Positions 18,601-27,093 of a stretch of 64,000 bases of DNA are shown in pieces; the stretch's first letter is position 1, and each line of letters opens with the position of its first letter. The position numbers were made by a program, and so were the translations under genes. The DNA lies in NCBI RefSeq assembly GCF_016919405.1, contig NZ_CP070352.1:1240001-1304000 (forward strand). Reading direction: 5' to 3'. The notes below the pieces were generated by a model, which searched no databases, was not told the DNA's origin, and saw only the letters and a program-made list of their open reading frames with translations. The DNA comes from Ensifer sp. PDNC004 (GTDB lineage: Bacteria > Pseudomonadota > Alphaproteobacteria > Rhizobiales > Rhizobiaceae).

Positions 18601-19796
18601 GTCTCCTTGGCCGTCGCCTGGTCGACCAGGATGCGCCCGGCGGCGACGCTTGCCAGGCGCGCGGCCATGTTCACGGCGGCGCCGACCACCGTGTAGTCCG
18701 CGCGGTGGCTGGCGCCAAGCGCGCCGCAGAAGCTCTCGCCGGTGGAGATGCCGGCCGAAAGGCCGATGTCGGGATCGTCGAGTTCGCCTGAAAGACGCAG
18801 TGCCGCAACAATCGCGCGACGCGCGTTGTCGGCATGTTTGGGGCCGGGCAGGCCGAAGACCGCGAAGATCTCGAGACTGTTTGCATGGAGGGCCGTATGG
18901 AGGATTTCGCCGCCGGTGCGGCCGACGACGGCGATCGACCGTGCAACGAGCTGGTTCAGCCGGTCGAGATCTTTCTCGAGGTCCGGGCCGACGATATGCA
19001 CAAACAGGGCCGTCACGGTTCTCAGGTCCGCCAGCCATTCCGAAAGCGGCGACAGAAGCCGGCCGCGCAGCGAAAGCGGCAGATAGGTTTCCAGCCGCTT
19101 GCTGGCGGCGCCCGAAAGGGCGCGGGGCGGCCTGGTCGCGGTCGAATAGGGATCGATGCGTTCGAGGCGGGCGGTGCCCTCCCGGCCGGGCGCGCCGGTT
19201 GCCCGCTTACCGATCAGCTGCCACACGGCGTCGGAGACGAGAATTTCGCCGGCATCGCTCAAAAGACCGCAATGGTCCGCCTGCGCCAGGCAGTCGCCGC
19301 CGACGATCAGCCAGCGCTGGTCGACACGGGGAACGAGGTGCAGCAGGGTGATGGTGCCGACGCCGACGGCGATGCGCAGTTGCAGCGCGTCCTCCGGCCC
19401 GCCGGGGCCGCCGATCTCTTCACGGATGCGGCCGGCGCAATAGCAGCTGCGCCAGGCGGCCTGCTCCAGCTCGCTGTCGGAGGCAGCCTGCCAGCCGGCA
19501 AGCAGGCTGTCGCCGGCAAAGCTCAGCACCGTGCCGCCATGTTCCTCGATATGCCGGACGAGTGGTCCCATGTAGCCGTTGAGCAGCCGGCTTACCCGTT
19601 CGGCGCCGGCGGCGCGGTCGCTTTCGGACCATTTGGCGGTCAGCCGGGTAAAACCGGAAATGTCGGCGAACAGCAATGTGCCGGGAAAGTCCTCGCGCGT
19701 CGGGCCAGCCGAATCCGTCGCCGCCGGGGCAGACCATCGAACCAGGGCTCCCGACAGGTAACGTTGGAATTCATTCTTGCCGGCGCCACCTACCAC
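15681..19796 (-). CDS. Tandem class III nucleotide cyclase with NTPase and TPR region (soluble adenylyl cyclase-like)
   Basis: 1371-residue cytoplasmic protein. Cyclase domain 1 (about 38-200) has the two metal aspartates, Asp45 in LLFADISGFT and Asp96 in FAGDSLLAGW, but lacks the usual Asn/Arg at VGGDCLAQAD (165-174). Cyclase domain 2 (about 258-430) has His267 where the first Asp should be and no second Asp, yet keeps DYTVVGAAVNMAARL with Asp367, Asn376 and Arg380. Together they could form one composite active site. A P-loop NTPase follows (GDSGVGKS 469-476), then a long helical TPR-like region to the C-terminus. I chose GTG 19796 because GGGGAG lies 8 bases upstream; open sequence further upstream runs through the divergent gene. 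Product cAMP or cGMP is not decided. Confidence 0.85.
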   Translation of the reverse strand: MVGGAGKNEFQRYLSGALVRWSAPAATDSAGPTREDFPGTLLFADISGFTRLTAKWSESDRAAGAERVSRLLNGYMGPLVRHIEEHGGTVLSFAGDSLLAGWQAASDSELEQAAWRSCYCAGRIREEIGGPGGPEDALQLRIAVGVGTITLLHLVPRVDQRWLIVGGDCLAQADHCGLLSDAGEILVSDAVWQLIGKRATGAPGREGTARLERIDPYSTATRPPRALSGAASKRLETYLPLSLRGRLLSPLSEWLADLRTVTALFVHIVGPDLEKDLDRLNQLVARSIAVVGRTGGEILHTALHANSLEIFAVFGLPGPKHADNARRAIVAALRLSGELDDPDIGLSAGISTGESFCGALGASHRADYTVVGAAVNMAARLASVAAGRILVDQATAKETASQIAFSGPWSLAIPGVRGGVSAFAPIAETVATIDTKSPALLNRAAEMTALSAYLDSAPRGQSGIMIVKGDSGVGKSALLRAFVERCRDRGNRVLVGNADDIESDVPYFAWRGVIRDLLGIGDLRGAEATDQVGLFFAERPELASLAPLLNDAINLTLPDTPETRAMSGDGRSHRLRELLSELMTDSLAGGQGFVVLEDVHWLDEASGQLLGRLVSGAAPVPVVVSTRTTRTQEDLTRWTGLHHNGAQTLDLLPLDFEGTIALVRASIGSNSPADGFGEAVYAQSAGNPLLVCEICRMIGERRLPKAAEPAAAVSLLSEPRSNDATLLNTAKVTVIARTDQLPAELQVLLKIASAMGATFSLAELGALPPIRKTALDIEASIERLQAAHLIKPADDRPGRFMFSHAVIRQAIYESLLSEQRHEAHRAIAKAMEEGGQPDNAENLPRVLSHWERAGDAARAFNYLDRVAELRLRQFDNAAVVDLIERFFKTARDLSITILPARRAAACFLLGEASLNLGRAEAARHAYEEGLRLSGLPLPRTSAGLALHLVLDLAEQVWRRTTHRDADWILKREISRSPSDPFLLAAKAHEDLTRIYYFTSEKLRLIHATLRATNLAERNKYVSPTTAANYASLGAICGVIPLHSQAEHYSRLAAALSERVDQLGTRVRVDLLSGMYQIGIGHWHAGKRAFEAGLNNAAKVGDLRRWCEVAVGLETISGPWLLTSAFEGIAPWEILVQRICEEGRRRGDMQVLGCGLLGRLRGHAALGRWNAIETDLDELEQILREKGDGLELVHSIEGASLLSEAARRRGNATEAASWLERALSWCETLNPAMKTRTLPALARLFDVASDTDGGDLLAAQLVLRKLERFARVYPIGRPAAALGEATLHLRRGQQRRAERVTQYAFAEAIRLEMPAVALAALQHAAGPRDAESRQAFETMFSLRRATWCEVLPLGQTDQAPHVQFARSQGSRA

Positions 19797-19967
19797 GCAA
19801 AATTCTCCCCAAGATTTTAGAGTAACATGCCTCCTTTCGCACTTAAAGTCCGCCCGTGTTGACCTACGGGGTTCCAGTAACGGCAAGTAAATATCTGTTC
19901 CACGCCGCTTGCGAACGGAGTAATGTTTGCCCGATTGTTCGAGGGGGTCTCGCAACAGGAGGGGATG

Positions 19968-21653
19968 ATGGGGGTCGACTGGGGTGGTCCGGTCGCCGCC
20001 GTGACACGCCGCAATGTCTTGCGGCTGTTCTCGGCAGGCGTGATGGCGAATGTGCTTTCCGGGTGCCGACACGACTGGCCACCGGCTGCGGCCTGCGAGC
20101 TGCCCTATCCGATCGTCGACGTTCACTGCCATTTCTTCAACGCGGCTGATGTACCGGTCGAAGGGCTCGTGCGCTATGTGGCGCTGCGGGAAAAGTTGCC
20201 GGAAGCGAGGCTCTCCGCCGATCCGCTGCAGTCGAAGCGCCTGGAAAACGCCCTGGTGGTCTTTCTCGTGACGGCCCTTGGCGATGTCGCGCCAAAGGCC
20301 AAGGTCGAGGACGCCATTCTCAAGAGGCGGATGCCGCGCCCTTCCGACGCCGAGTTCGAGCGGCAGAAGGACGAGCAGTTGCGCACCGCCGTCAAGCAAC
20401 TGGTCGCGCTAGCGGGCGAGCAGCGCGCGTCGTTGACCGCACAAAGCGGCGCCGAAACGCCGGATTATCAGGGCCTGCTGGAACAGATCGGCGGCGCCCC
20501 CGGCCTGCCGCAGGGCCTGCAACGGCGCTCCGGCAGCGTGGAGGAGACGGATGTCGATGCGCTGGCGTCGGCCGCCAAGGCCCACGACCAGATCGGCAAC
20601 TACCTTTCCTTCGTGCGCCTCATGCAGGACTACCGGGAAAACCTCGCGGAAACCTATGCCCGGATCTTCGCGTCGAAATGCCGGTTCTCGATGATCACGC
20701 CGAGCATCCTCGATTTCGAGAAATCGATCGGCGGCAGGGCATCGCCGCAGCACGACCAGATCGACGTGATGGACGAGATCCAGCAGCTGGTGATCAAGCG
20801 GCACGGCATCCACATGCACAGCTTCGTCGGCTTCGATCCGCATCGGGAGGCGCAGAAGCGCGGCTCGTCGCTGGAAAACGTCCGCTATGCGATCATGGAA
20901 AAGGGCTTCATCGGTGTGAAGATCTACCCGCCCATGGGCTTCAAGGCCTGGGGCAATGCGGATCCGGCGATCGATGCGGCGCTGAAGCGGCTCTACGACT
21001 GGTGCCGCGACAACAGCGTGCCGATCATGGCGCATGCGGAAAACAGCATCGGCGCCGGTTGCGGCTATGGCAATATGGCGAGCCCCGCCTACTGGGAGAA
21101 GCTGCTCGATACCAACCGTTACAATGACTTGCGCATCAACCTCGCGCATTTCGGCGCATTCGATGAAGTCATTCGCCCGGGCGCGCCGACGGGCGTCATG
21201 GTGTCCTGTGCCCAGGACAAGTTCTCCGGCCCGCCGACCTGGGAGGACATCATCGGCAGGACGATCGACCACGGGCGCCGGCCGAACCTGTTTGCCGACC
21301 TGAGTTACCTCAGCGAACTCGTCACCGACAACACGCCCGGGCTGCACGAAAAGATCCGCGCGCTGCTCGACAAATGGCTGAAGGACTACGATCCCGGTGC
21401 GCGCCATCTGATGTTCGGCACCGACTGGTCGATGATGGCGCTGGAGAAGGACTACAACGCCTATGTCCCGCGGATCGCCCAGCAACTGAAAGAGGCCAAT
21501 GTCAGCGAGGAGGACCAACAGAACATCTTCTGGAAGAACGCCTCCCGTTACCTAGGCCTCGACCGGCCGGGGCCGACCCGCCAGCGGCTCGCCACCTATT
21601 GCCGCAAGCGCGGCCTGGATGCCTCCTGGCTGTCGCAGCTGGAGATCGCCTGA
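19968..21653 (+). CDS. Amidohydrolase-family (metal-dependent hydrolase) Tat lipoprotein
   Basis: 561-residue protein. TRRNVLRLF (Arg14-Arg15) is a twin-arginine export motif and ANVLSGC (Cys33) a lipobox, so the enzyme is probably exported folded and lipid anchored. The metal-binding motif HCH (53-55, in VDVHCHFF) begins a TIM-barrel of the amidohydrolase-2 type; later motifs are IMAHAEN, INLAHFGAFDE and LMFGTDWSMM. AGGAGG at 19957-19962 supports ATG 19968 (ATG 19965 is equivalent; ATG 19923 lacks a site). It is divergent from the cyclase gene across 171 bases. The family hydrolyses or decarboxylates small ring or amide substrates; which one is unknown. Confidence 0.8.
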   Translation: MGVDWGGPVAAVTRRNVLRLFSAGVMANVLSGCRHDWPPAAACELPYPIVDVHCHFFNAADVPVEGLVRYVALREKLPEARLSADPLQSKRLENALVVFLVTALGDVAPKAKVEDAILKRRMPRPSDAEFERQKDEQLRTAVKQLVALAGEQRASLTAQSGAETPDYQGLLEQIGGAPGLPQGLQRRSGSVEETDVDALASAAKAHDQIGNYLSFVRLMQDYRENLAETYARIFASKCRFSMITPSILDFEKSIGGRASPQHDQIDVMDEIQQLVIKRHGIHMHSFVGFDPHREAQKRGSSLENVRYAIMEKGFIGVKIYPPMGFKAWGNADPAIDAALKRLYDWCRDNSVPIMAHAENSIGAGCGYGNMASPAYWEKLLDTNRYNDLRINLAHFGAFDEVIRPGAPTGVMVSCAQDKFSGPPTWEDIIGRTIDHGRRPNLFADLSYLSELVTDNTPGLHEKIRALLDKWLKDYDPGARHLMFGTDWSMMALEKDYNAYVPRIAQQLKEANVSEEDQQNIFWKNASRYLGLDRPGPTRQRLATYCRKRGLDASWLSQLEIA

Positions 21654-21687
21654 CCGCGGAGATCGACGCCCGCGGTCTGGCACGTGC

Positions 21688-22293
21688 TCATCGCCACGGT
21701 GCGGTTCTGGTAATCCATTCGCGGGTCCGGCCTTCCGGGTCGGCATTGCGGGTGATGTCCGTCACGACGGCGGCGATGTCGGCGCCGTGCTCGAAGACGC
21801 CGGCAATCCGCTCGACGTTGAGACCGCCGATAGCGACCAGCGGCAGGGAGCCGACGCGCTTCCGCCAGGCGGCAAGACGCGGCAGTCCCTGCGGCGCCCA
21901 CTTCATCGCCTTGAGGATGGTCGGGTAGACCGGCCCGAGTGCGATGTAGTCCGGGTCGGCTGCCAGCGCCGTCTCCAGTTCCGCCTCGTCATGGGTGCTG
22001 AGGCCGAGCTTCAGGCCGGCGGCGCGGATCGCGGCAAGGTCGGCCTCCGCCAGGTCCTCCTGACCGAGATGGACGAAGTCGCAGCCTTCGGCGATCGCCA
22101 GCTGCCAGTAGTCGTTGACGATGAGCTGGCAGTCCTGCTCGTCGCAAACAGCCTTGGCCGCGCGGATCTCGCGGCGGAGCTCCGGTTCCGGACGATCCTT
22201 GACGCGTAGCTGCACCAGCTTGACGCCGAGCGGCACCAGCCGCTCGATCCAGTCCGCGCTGTCGACGATGAGGTAGAAGGGATCGAGTTTCAC
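21688..22293 (-). CDS. thiE: Thiamine phosphate synthase
   Basis: 201-residue TIM-barrel enzyme that joins HMP pyrophosphate to the thiazole phosphate carboxylate to give thiamine phosphate. The motifs [44 protein letters not shown] and VAIGGLN match the ThiE pattern. GTG 22293 overlaps the thiG stop as GTGA; the open frame continues upstream only inside thiG. Last gene of the thiOSGE operon. Confidence 0.9.
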   Translation of the reverse strand: MKLDPFYLIVDSADWIERLVPLGVKLVQLRVKDRPEPELRREIRAAKAVCDEQDCQLIVNDYWQLAIAEGCDFVHLGQEDLAEADLAAIRAAGLKLGLSTHDEAELETALAADPDYIALGPVYPTILKAMKWAPQGLPRLAAWRKRVGSLPLVAIGGLNVERIAGVFEHGADIAAVVTDITRNADPEGRTREWITRTAPWR

Positions 22294-23063
22294 GCAAACA
22301 CCGCCTTTCCGATGACGGGGGTGGAAGGAACGGCAAAATCGCGCGGTTCGAGCATGCCCGCCTCGAAGGCCTGCCGCCCGGCATTGATCGCGCCCGCAAA
22401 CGCCGAGGCCATCAGCGCGGGCCTGGCGGCACCGGCGACGGCCGTGTTGAGCAGGACGGCGTCGAAGCCGAGTTCCATCACCGTCGTTGCGTGCGAGGGC
22501 CGGCCGATGCCGGCATCGACGATCAGCGGCACATCGGGGAAATTGGCCCGCATGGCCCGGAGCGCCTGGATGTTCTGTGGCCCCATGGCGCTGCCGATCG
22601 GCGCGCACCAGGGCATCAGCACCTTGCAGCCGGCTTCCAAGAGCCGCTCGGCAACCACAAGGTCATCCGTGGTGTAGGGAAAGACCTCGAACCCTTCGGC
22701 CGAGAGGATGCGCGCTGCCTCGACCAGCCCGAAGACATCGGGCTGCAGCGTGTCGTGGTGGCCGATCACTTCGAGCTTCAGCCAGTTGGTTGCGAAGACC
22801 TCGCGGGCCATCTTGGCCGTCAGCACCGCCTCGGACACCGAATGGCAGCCGGCGGTGTTCGGCAGCACGTGCACGCCGAGCGCCCGGATCAGTTCGAAGA
22901 AGGCGCCGCCCTGGCGGCCTCCGGCGGTTTCGCGCCGAAGCGAGACCGTGACGATCTCGGTGCCCGAGGATCGCACCGCATCTTCGAGCACGGCGGGGGA
23001 GGGATAGCGGGCGGTGCCGAGAAGCAGTCTCGAGCGCAGGTCCTGTCCATAAAGCGTCAGCAT
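22290..23063 (-). CDS. thiG: Thiazole synthase
   Basis: 257-residue enzyme that forms the thiazole phosphate ring from deoxyxylulose phosphate, dehydroglycine and ThiS thiocarboxylate. [12 protein letters not shown] and the substrate-binding Lys96 in NWLKLEVIG are present, followed by [14 protein letters not shown] and the phosphate loop [12 protein letters not shown]. It lies 3 bases after thiS, with which its product forms a complex. Confidence 0.93.
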   Translation of the reverse strand: MLTLYGQDLRSRLLLGTARYPSPAVLEDAVRSSGTEIVTVSLRRETAGGRQGGAFFELIRALGVHVLPNTAGCHSVSEAVLTAKMAREVFATNWLKLEVIGHHDTLQPDVFGLVEAARILSAEGFEVFPYTTDDLVVAERLLEAGCKVLMPWCAPIGSAMGPQNIQALRAMRANFPDVPLIVDAGIGRPSHATTVMELGFDAVLLNTAVAGAARPALMASAFAGAINAGRQAFEAGMLEPRDFAVPSTPVIGKAVFA

Positions 23064-23066
23064 GTC

Positions 23067-23264
23067 TCAGCCTCCTTTCATCGGCGAGAGAATTTCGATG
23101 CGGTCCCGGTCGCAAAGCGCATGACCCGAACGGTCGGCCCGGTGCACCAGTTCGCCGTTGACGGCAGTGGCGAGCCAATCGCCTTCGAAGTCGAGCGCAG
23201 CCAGAAGCTCGGCGAGGGTGGCGACGGCGAGGTCGTGATCCTCGCCATTGACGGTCAGTCTCAT
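23067..23264 (-). CDS. thiS: Sulfur carrier protein ThiS
   Basis: 65-residue ubiquitin-fold sulfur carrier. It begins MRLTVNGED and ends in the Gly-Gly tail (SPMKGG) that is adenylated and converted to the thiocarboxylate. The pattern ATAVNGELVHRADRSGHALCDRDRIEIL is typical. It overlaps thiO by four bases. Confidence 0.92.
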   Translation of the reverse strand: MRLTVNGEDHDLAVATLAELLAALDFEGDWLATAVNGELVHRADRSGHALCDRDRIEILSPMKGG

Positions 23265-24229
23265 GCGGCATCTCCCTTCAGGTCCTGCACAAGGGCAAGG
23301 TCGGCTGCTTCGGCCGCCAGGGCCGGCGAAAGCAGGAAGCCATGGCGGTAAAGTCCGTTGATCGTGATGGTCTGCCCGGCGCGCAGGGCACGCGGCAGGT
23401 TGTCGGCGAAGGCGGGGCGGACACCGGCGCCGGTCTCGACGAGGCGCGCTTCGCCGAAGGCCGGATGCAGCGCATAGGCGGCGTTCAGCAGTTCCATGAG
23501 CGAACGAGCGGTGATCGGTCCGCCATCATCCGTCTCGATCATCGTCGCCCCGCACATGAAGAGGCCGCCGCGCGGCACGATATAGAGCGGGATGCGCGGA
23601 TGAATGAGCCTGACGGGCCGCGACAGCTCCACGTCGCTTGTCTCAAGATAGAGCATTTCGCCGCGCACGCCGCGCAGGCCGGGCGTGTCACCGGTGCCTG
23701 CCGCACCCGTGCAGTCGGCGACGAGATCGTGCTGTCCGTTGTCGCTCGCCTCGGTGACGAAGGCGATGCCGCGATCGACAAGCTTCTGCCGCAGCCGGGC
23801 GAGCGCCCGGCGCGGGTCGAGATGCGCCTCGCCCGGAAAGAACAAAGCCTCCCGGAAGCGCCCGGCAAGTGCCGGTTCCAGCCGTTCGATCGCGGCAGCA
23901 TCGAGCCATTCGTAGCCGGAGGTGCGCGAGGCGAAGCGCCTGAGTTCGCCGGCGTCCCGTGGCGGGGCGACGACCAGCGTACCGTTGCGGGAAACTTCGC
24001 CTGGCAGGACGTCGTCCCACCAGTCGATGGCGCCGATGCCCTTCGTCAGCACCGCCTCTTCGGCGCTTTCGCGCTCGCACCAGGGCGCCAGCATGCCGCC
24101 GGCAAACCAGGATGCCGCACCGGCAAAGCCTGGCTTACGCTCGACGACCGTCACCGCGACACCGCGGGCGCTGAGTTCATGGGCCAGACAGAGCCCTGCG
24201 ACGCCGGCACCTTTCAGGAGGACCCGCAT
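23261..24229 (-). CDS. thiO: Glycine oxidase (thiamine pathway FAD enzyme)
   Basis: 322-residue FAD-dependent oxidase of the DAAO family that converts glycine to the imine needed for thiazole synthesis. The N-terminal dinucleotide fold is somewhat altered (LLKGAGVAGLCLAHELSARGVAVTVVE); ASWFAGGMLAPWCE and the C-terminal YRHGFLLSPALAAEAADL follow. It is the first gene after the TPP riboswitch. In many rhizobia thiC precedes thiO; here the gap from riboswitch to thiO is under 180 bases and contains no thiC. Confidence 0.9.
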   Translation of the reverse strand: MRVLLKGAGVAGLCLAHELSARGVAVTVVERKPGFAGAASWFAGGMLAPWCERESAEEAVLTKGIGAIDWWDDVLPGEVSRNGTLVVAPPRDAGELRRFASRTSGYEWLDAAAIERLEPALAGRFREALFFPGEAHLDPRRALARLRQKLVDRGIAFVTEASDNGQHDLVADCTGAAGTGDTPGLRGVRGEMLYLETSDVELSRPVRLIHPRIPLYIVPRGGLFMCGATMIETDDGGPITARSLMELLNAAYALHPAFGEARLVETGAGVRPAFADNLPRALRAGQTITINGLYRHGFLLSPALAAEAADLALVQDLKGDAA

Positions 24230-24404
24230 CGCTCAGCGCTCCCGTGCGGCGCGGACGGGCCGTCGTAGGCAACGAAGCGGGATGGTGTTGGCGGTGTGCA
24301 TGCCGAGGCTCCAAAGGTGGAGACCCAGTTCAGGAGCGGGGGAGGGGAAGGACGCCTTGCCGATTGATCCGTCACGTGAGCGCGACGTTTGCGGCAGCGA
24401 GTCT

Positions 24405-24505
24405 GCACCGTCCCTACGCCAGTATGAACTGGATCAGGTTCAACGGGTCACTGCGCCGCGCAACCGCATAGCAGAATCTCAGCCCCTTGGCGGGACACCC
24501 CTGGT
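24405..24505 (-). promoter_or_regulatory. TPP riboswitch (thi box) upstream of thiO
   Basis: On the minus strand the leader contains GGGGTGTCC, then GCTGAGA, then ACCCGTTGAACCTGAT, then CTGGCGTAGGGA, which is the conserved order of the THI element. It would bind thiamine pyrophosphate and switch off thiOSGE, most likely by blocking translation or by early termination in the 175-base leader. A TTGACA-like -35 is visible on the minus strand at 24544-24539. Confidence 0.93.
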
Positions 24506-24586
24506 GAATGCTCCAAGCTGACCGCTCGGGGCCGTTTTTGTCAAGAGCCAGCATTCGTGCTGACTGTGATCTGACTGCCGAAAAAA

Positions 24587-24596
24587 TTATCTATAA
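24587..24596. promoter_or_regulatory. BioR-like operator, thi-proximal copy
   Basis: The 10-mer TTATCTATAA matches the palindrome reported for the GntR-family biotin repressor BioR of alphaproteobacteria. It lies about 43 bases upstream of the putative thi -35 and 338 bases before bioB. Confidence 0.7.
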
Positions 24597-24873
24597 TTTT
24601 GCTGCGAGAAAGCGGAGGTGTCGGTGGCGTGATGGAAGGAAGGGTGTTGGCCGACCGGAGTGGAGCTTGGAGTGCCGGGAAAGTCCGGAGTCGTAACGGT
24701 TTCGTTGGTGGACGTGCGAGATTTCCGGGCTGACGCGAGAGTGATTGATTGTCGGTTCTTGCCCTCTGTCGACGGCGTCCGGACCCTCATGTGATCCGAA
24801 GATACAACCTGAAGAATATAAGATGTAAGAATTTCTCCGCTTGGGTGCTTGCGAATTCCCGCGTCCGTCAAAA

Positions 24874-24883
24874 TTATAGATAA
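24874..24883. promoter_or_regulatory. BioR-like operator of the bio operon
   Basis: TTATAGATAA, the reverse complement form of the first box's half pattern, lies 51 bases upstream of the bioB start, where a repressor would cover the promoter. No bioR gene is in the window. Confidence 0.8.
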
Positions 24884-24934
24884 TATTGGATTCTATCTAT
24901 TTTACGATCGCGACGACCTGGAGGACAAGCTGAA

Positions 24935-25951
24935 ATGCTGGACGAAAACCGACCGACTGGTGCTGATTTGATCCCGGGCGACGCGGCCCAATCCCGCTGG
25001 GCCCGGCCGGAAGCGGAGAAAATCTATAATCTGCCGTTCAACGATCTGCTCTACCGCGCCCACACCGTCCACCGTGCGCAGTTCGATCCCAACGCCGTTC
25101 AGATGAGCCGGCTGCTCTCTATCAAGACCGGCGGCTGCGCTGAGGATTGCGGCTACTGCAGCCAGTCCGCTCACTACCCGACCGGGCTCAAGGCATCGAA
25201 GCTGATGGAGGTCGAGCGTGTGCTTGCCGAGGCGCGCAAGGCGCGCGACGGCGGCGCGACCCGCTATTGCATGGGGGCCGCGTGGCGCAGTCCGAAGGAC
25301 CGCGACATGGATGCCATCGTCGCCATGGTCGGCGGGGTGCGGGCGCTCGGCATGGAAACCTGTATGACGCTCGGCATGCTGACGCCGGCCCAGTCTGCGC
25401 GGCTCGCCGAGGCCGGGCTCGACTACTACAACCACAATGTCGATACGTCCGAACTCTTCTATAGCGAGATCATCACCACCCGCAGCTTTGCCGACCGGCT
25501 GGAGACGCTCGCCAATGTCCGCGACGCCGGCATCAAGGTCTGCGCCGGCGGCATCCTCGGCATGGGCGAAACCGCTGACGACCGGATCTCGATGCTGGTA
25601 ACGCTCGCCAACCTGCCGGTGCCGCCCGAAAGCGTGCCGATCAACATGCTGATCCCGATCCCGGGTTCGAAGCTGGCCGATGCGGCACCCGTCGATCCGA
25701 TCGATTTCGTCCGCACCATCGCGCTTGCCCGCATCCTGATGCCGCAATCGAATGTCCGGCTTTCGGCCGGGCGCACCGACATGAGCGACGAGACGCAGGC
25801 GCTCTGTTTCTTCGCCGGCGCCAATTCTATTTTCGTCGGCGAAACCCTGCTGACCGCCGACAATCCCGGCGAGGACCATGATGCAGCACTCTTCCGGCGG
25901 CTGGGGTTGAAGCCGATGGCTCCACCGGCAAGGCAGGACGCGGCGGAATGA
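24935..25951 (+). CDS. bioB: Biotin synthase
   Basis: 338-residue radical SAM enzyme that inserts sulfur into dethiobiotin. The [4Fe-4S] motif is CAEDCGYC (Cys68, Cys72, Cys75); [17 protein letters not shown] and [11 protein letters not shown] are further family signatures, the last with the Arg that ligates the second cluster. GGAGG at 24920-24924 precedes ATG 24935. First gene of bioBFDAZ, in which every junction is a four-base ATGA overlap. Expression is expected to fall when biotin is plentiful through BioR at 24874. Confidence 0.97.
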   Translation: MLDENRPTGADLIPGDAAQSRWARPEAEKIYNLPFNDLLYRAHTVHRAQFDPNAVQMSRLLSIKTGGCAEDCGYCSQSAHYPTGLKASKLMEVERVLAEARKARDGGATRYCMGAAWRSPKDRDMDAIVAMVGGVRALGMETCMTLGMLTPAQSARLAEAGLDYYNHNVDTSELFYSEIITTRSFADRLETLANVRDAGIKVCAGGILGMGETADDRISMLVTLANLPVPPESVPINMLIPIPGSKLADAAPVDPIDFVRTIALARILMPQSNVRLSAGRTDMSDETQALCFFAGANSIFVGETLLTADNPGEDHDAALFRRLGLKPMAPPARQDAAE

Positions 25952-27093
25952 CCGCGGGTCTGTTTGCGCGCCATGAGAAGACGCTGGAGGGCCTCGAACG
26001 CAAGGGCCGCCGGCGCGCTCTTGCCCCCGCTGGCGGAGTGGATTTCACCTCGAACGACTACCTGGCGCTCGCCGCCTCGCCGCGGCTGAAGGCAGCGATA
26101 ACGGCCGCCATCGCGCGCGGCGTGCCTGTCGGCTCCGGCGGCTCAAGGCTGTTGCGCGGCAATCACGAAGAACACGAGGCGCTGGAGACGGAAGCGGCCG
26201 CCTTCTTCGGCGCCGAACGGATGCTCTTCTTCGGCAGCGGCTATGCCGCCAATGCTGCCATGTTTTCGACGCTGCCGCAGCGTGACGATCTCATCGTCCA
26301 CGATGCCCTGATCCATGCGAGCGCTCACGAAGGCATCGCCGCAAGCAAGGCCGATGCGGTGGCAGCAGTGCACAACGATGTCGGCGCCTTTGCCGATGCC
26401 ATCGAAAAATGGCGCCGCGCCGGCGGCACAGGGCGCCCGTGGATTGCCGTCGAAAGCCTCTATTCGATGGATGGCGATCGCGCGCCGCTTGCCGACCTCC
26501 TCGCGCTTGCCGCGCAGCATGACGGCTTTCTCGTCGTCGACGAGGCGCACGCGACCGGCGTCTTCGGACGGGAAGGTCGCGGTCTGGCGGCGGAACTGGA
26601 GGGTCGTGAGAATGTCGTCGTGCTGCACACCTGCGGCAAGGCGCTCGGTGTTTCCGGCGCGCTGGTCGGGGCGGGCGCCCTCCTTTGCGACTATCTCGTC
26701 AACCGCGCCCGCAACTTCATCTATTCGACCGCGCCTTCGCCGCTCGTCGCGGCCGCGGTGCGTGAAGCGCTCGCAGCCCTCGTCGACGAGCCGGAACGCC
26801 GCGCCGCATTCGACGGCCTGAGGTCTTTCGCCAACCGGGCGCTTGTCGAGACGCTCGGCATCGAAGGCAGCGGCTCGCAAATCCTGCCCATCCCGATCGG
26901 CGACAACGGCCGAGCGCTCCGCATCGCCGCCCGCATGCGCGCCGAGGGTTACGATATCAGGGCAATCCGCCCGCCGACGGTGCCGGAAGGCACCGCGCGT
27001 CTTCGGATCGCCATCACGCTCAACGTCGACCAGCCTGCAGTCGTGCGGATGCTGCAGCAGTTGAAGATCGCGATCGCCAAGGAGCGGCCATGA
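25948..27093 (+). CDS. bioF: 8-amino-7-oxononanoate synthase
   Basis: 381-residue PLP enzyme that condenses pimeloyl-ACP with alanine. Seen are [10 protein letters not shown] near the N-terminus, the PLP-contacting [21 protein letters not shown] and the Schiff-base lysine Lys231 in [11 protein letters not shown]. Usual length. Overlaps bioB and bioD by four bases on each side. Confidence 0.96.
   Translation: MTAGLFARHEKTLEGLERKGRRRALAPAGGVDFTSNDYLALAASPRLKAAITAAIARGVPVGSGGSRLLRGNHEEHEALETEAAAFFGAERMLFFGSGYAANAAMFSTLPQRDDLIVHDALIHASAHEGIAASKADAVAAVHNDVGAFADAIEKWRRAGGTGRPWIAVESLYSMDGDRAPLADLLALAAQHDGFLVVDEAHATGVFGREGRGLAAELEGRENVVVLHTCGKALGVSGALVGAGALLCDYLVNRARNFIYSTAPSPLVAAAVREALAALVDEPERRAAFDGLRSFANRALVETLGIEGSGSQILPIPIGDNGRALRIAARMRAEGYDIRAIRPPTVPEGTARLRIAITLNVDQPAVVRMLQQLKIAIAKERP

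Larger units (their letters stand above)
24506..24934. promoter_or_regulatory. Regulatory region between thi and bio operons
   Basis: This 429-base stretch carries no convincing gene. It is AT-richer than its surroundings and holds the putative thi promoter (left), two BioR-like palindromes at 24587-24596 and 24874-24883, and a degenerate third copy at 24893-24902. A minus-strand open frame of 94 codons lies between the boxes but lacks a ribosome site and known similarity. Confidence 0.6.

Noticed and set aside
19817..19828. Three-codon mini-frame (ATG TTA CTC TAA, minus strand) with GGAGG, just upstream of the cyclase GTG
   Set aside because: Tempting as a leader peptide, but too short to support and in a different frame. 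Noted only because the ribosome site is strong.
19797..20399. Upstream extension of the cyclase reading frame
   Set aside because: It would run through the start of the divergent amidohydrolase and shows no cyclase-family sequence; GTG 19796 has a good ribosome site.
24230..24404. Possible thiC remnant between the riboswitch and thiO
   Set aside because: I looked for ThiC C-terminal or N-terminal motifs in all frames of this stretch and saw none.
24587..24871. 94-codon minus-strand frame between the BioR boxes
   Set aside because: No ribosome site, poor rhizobial codon pattern, stop inside a regulatory palindrome and no recognisable family. More likely regulatory DNA.
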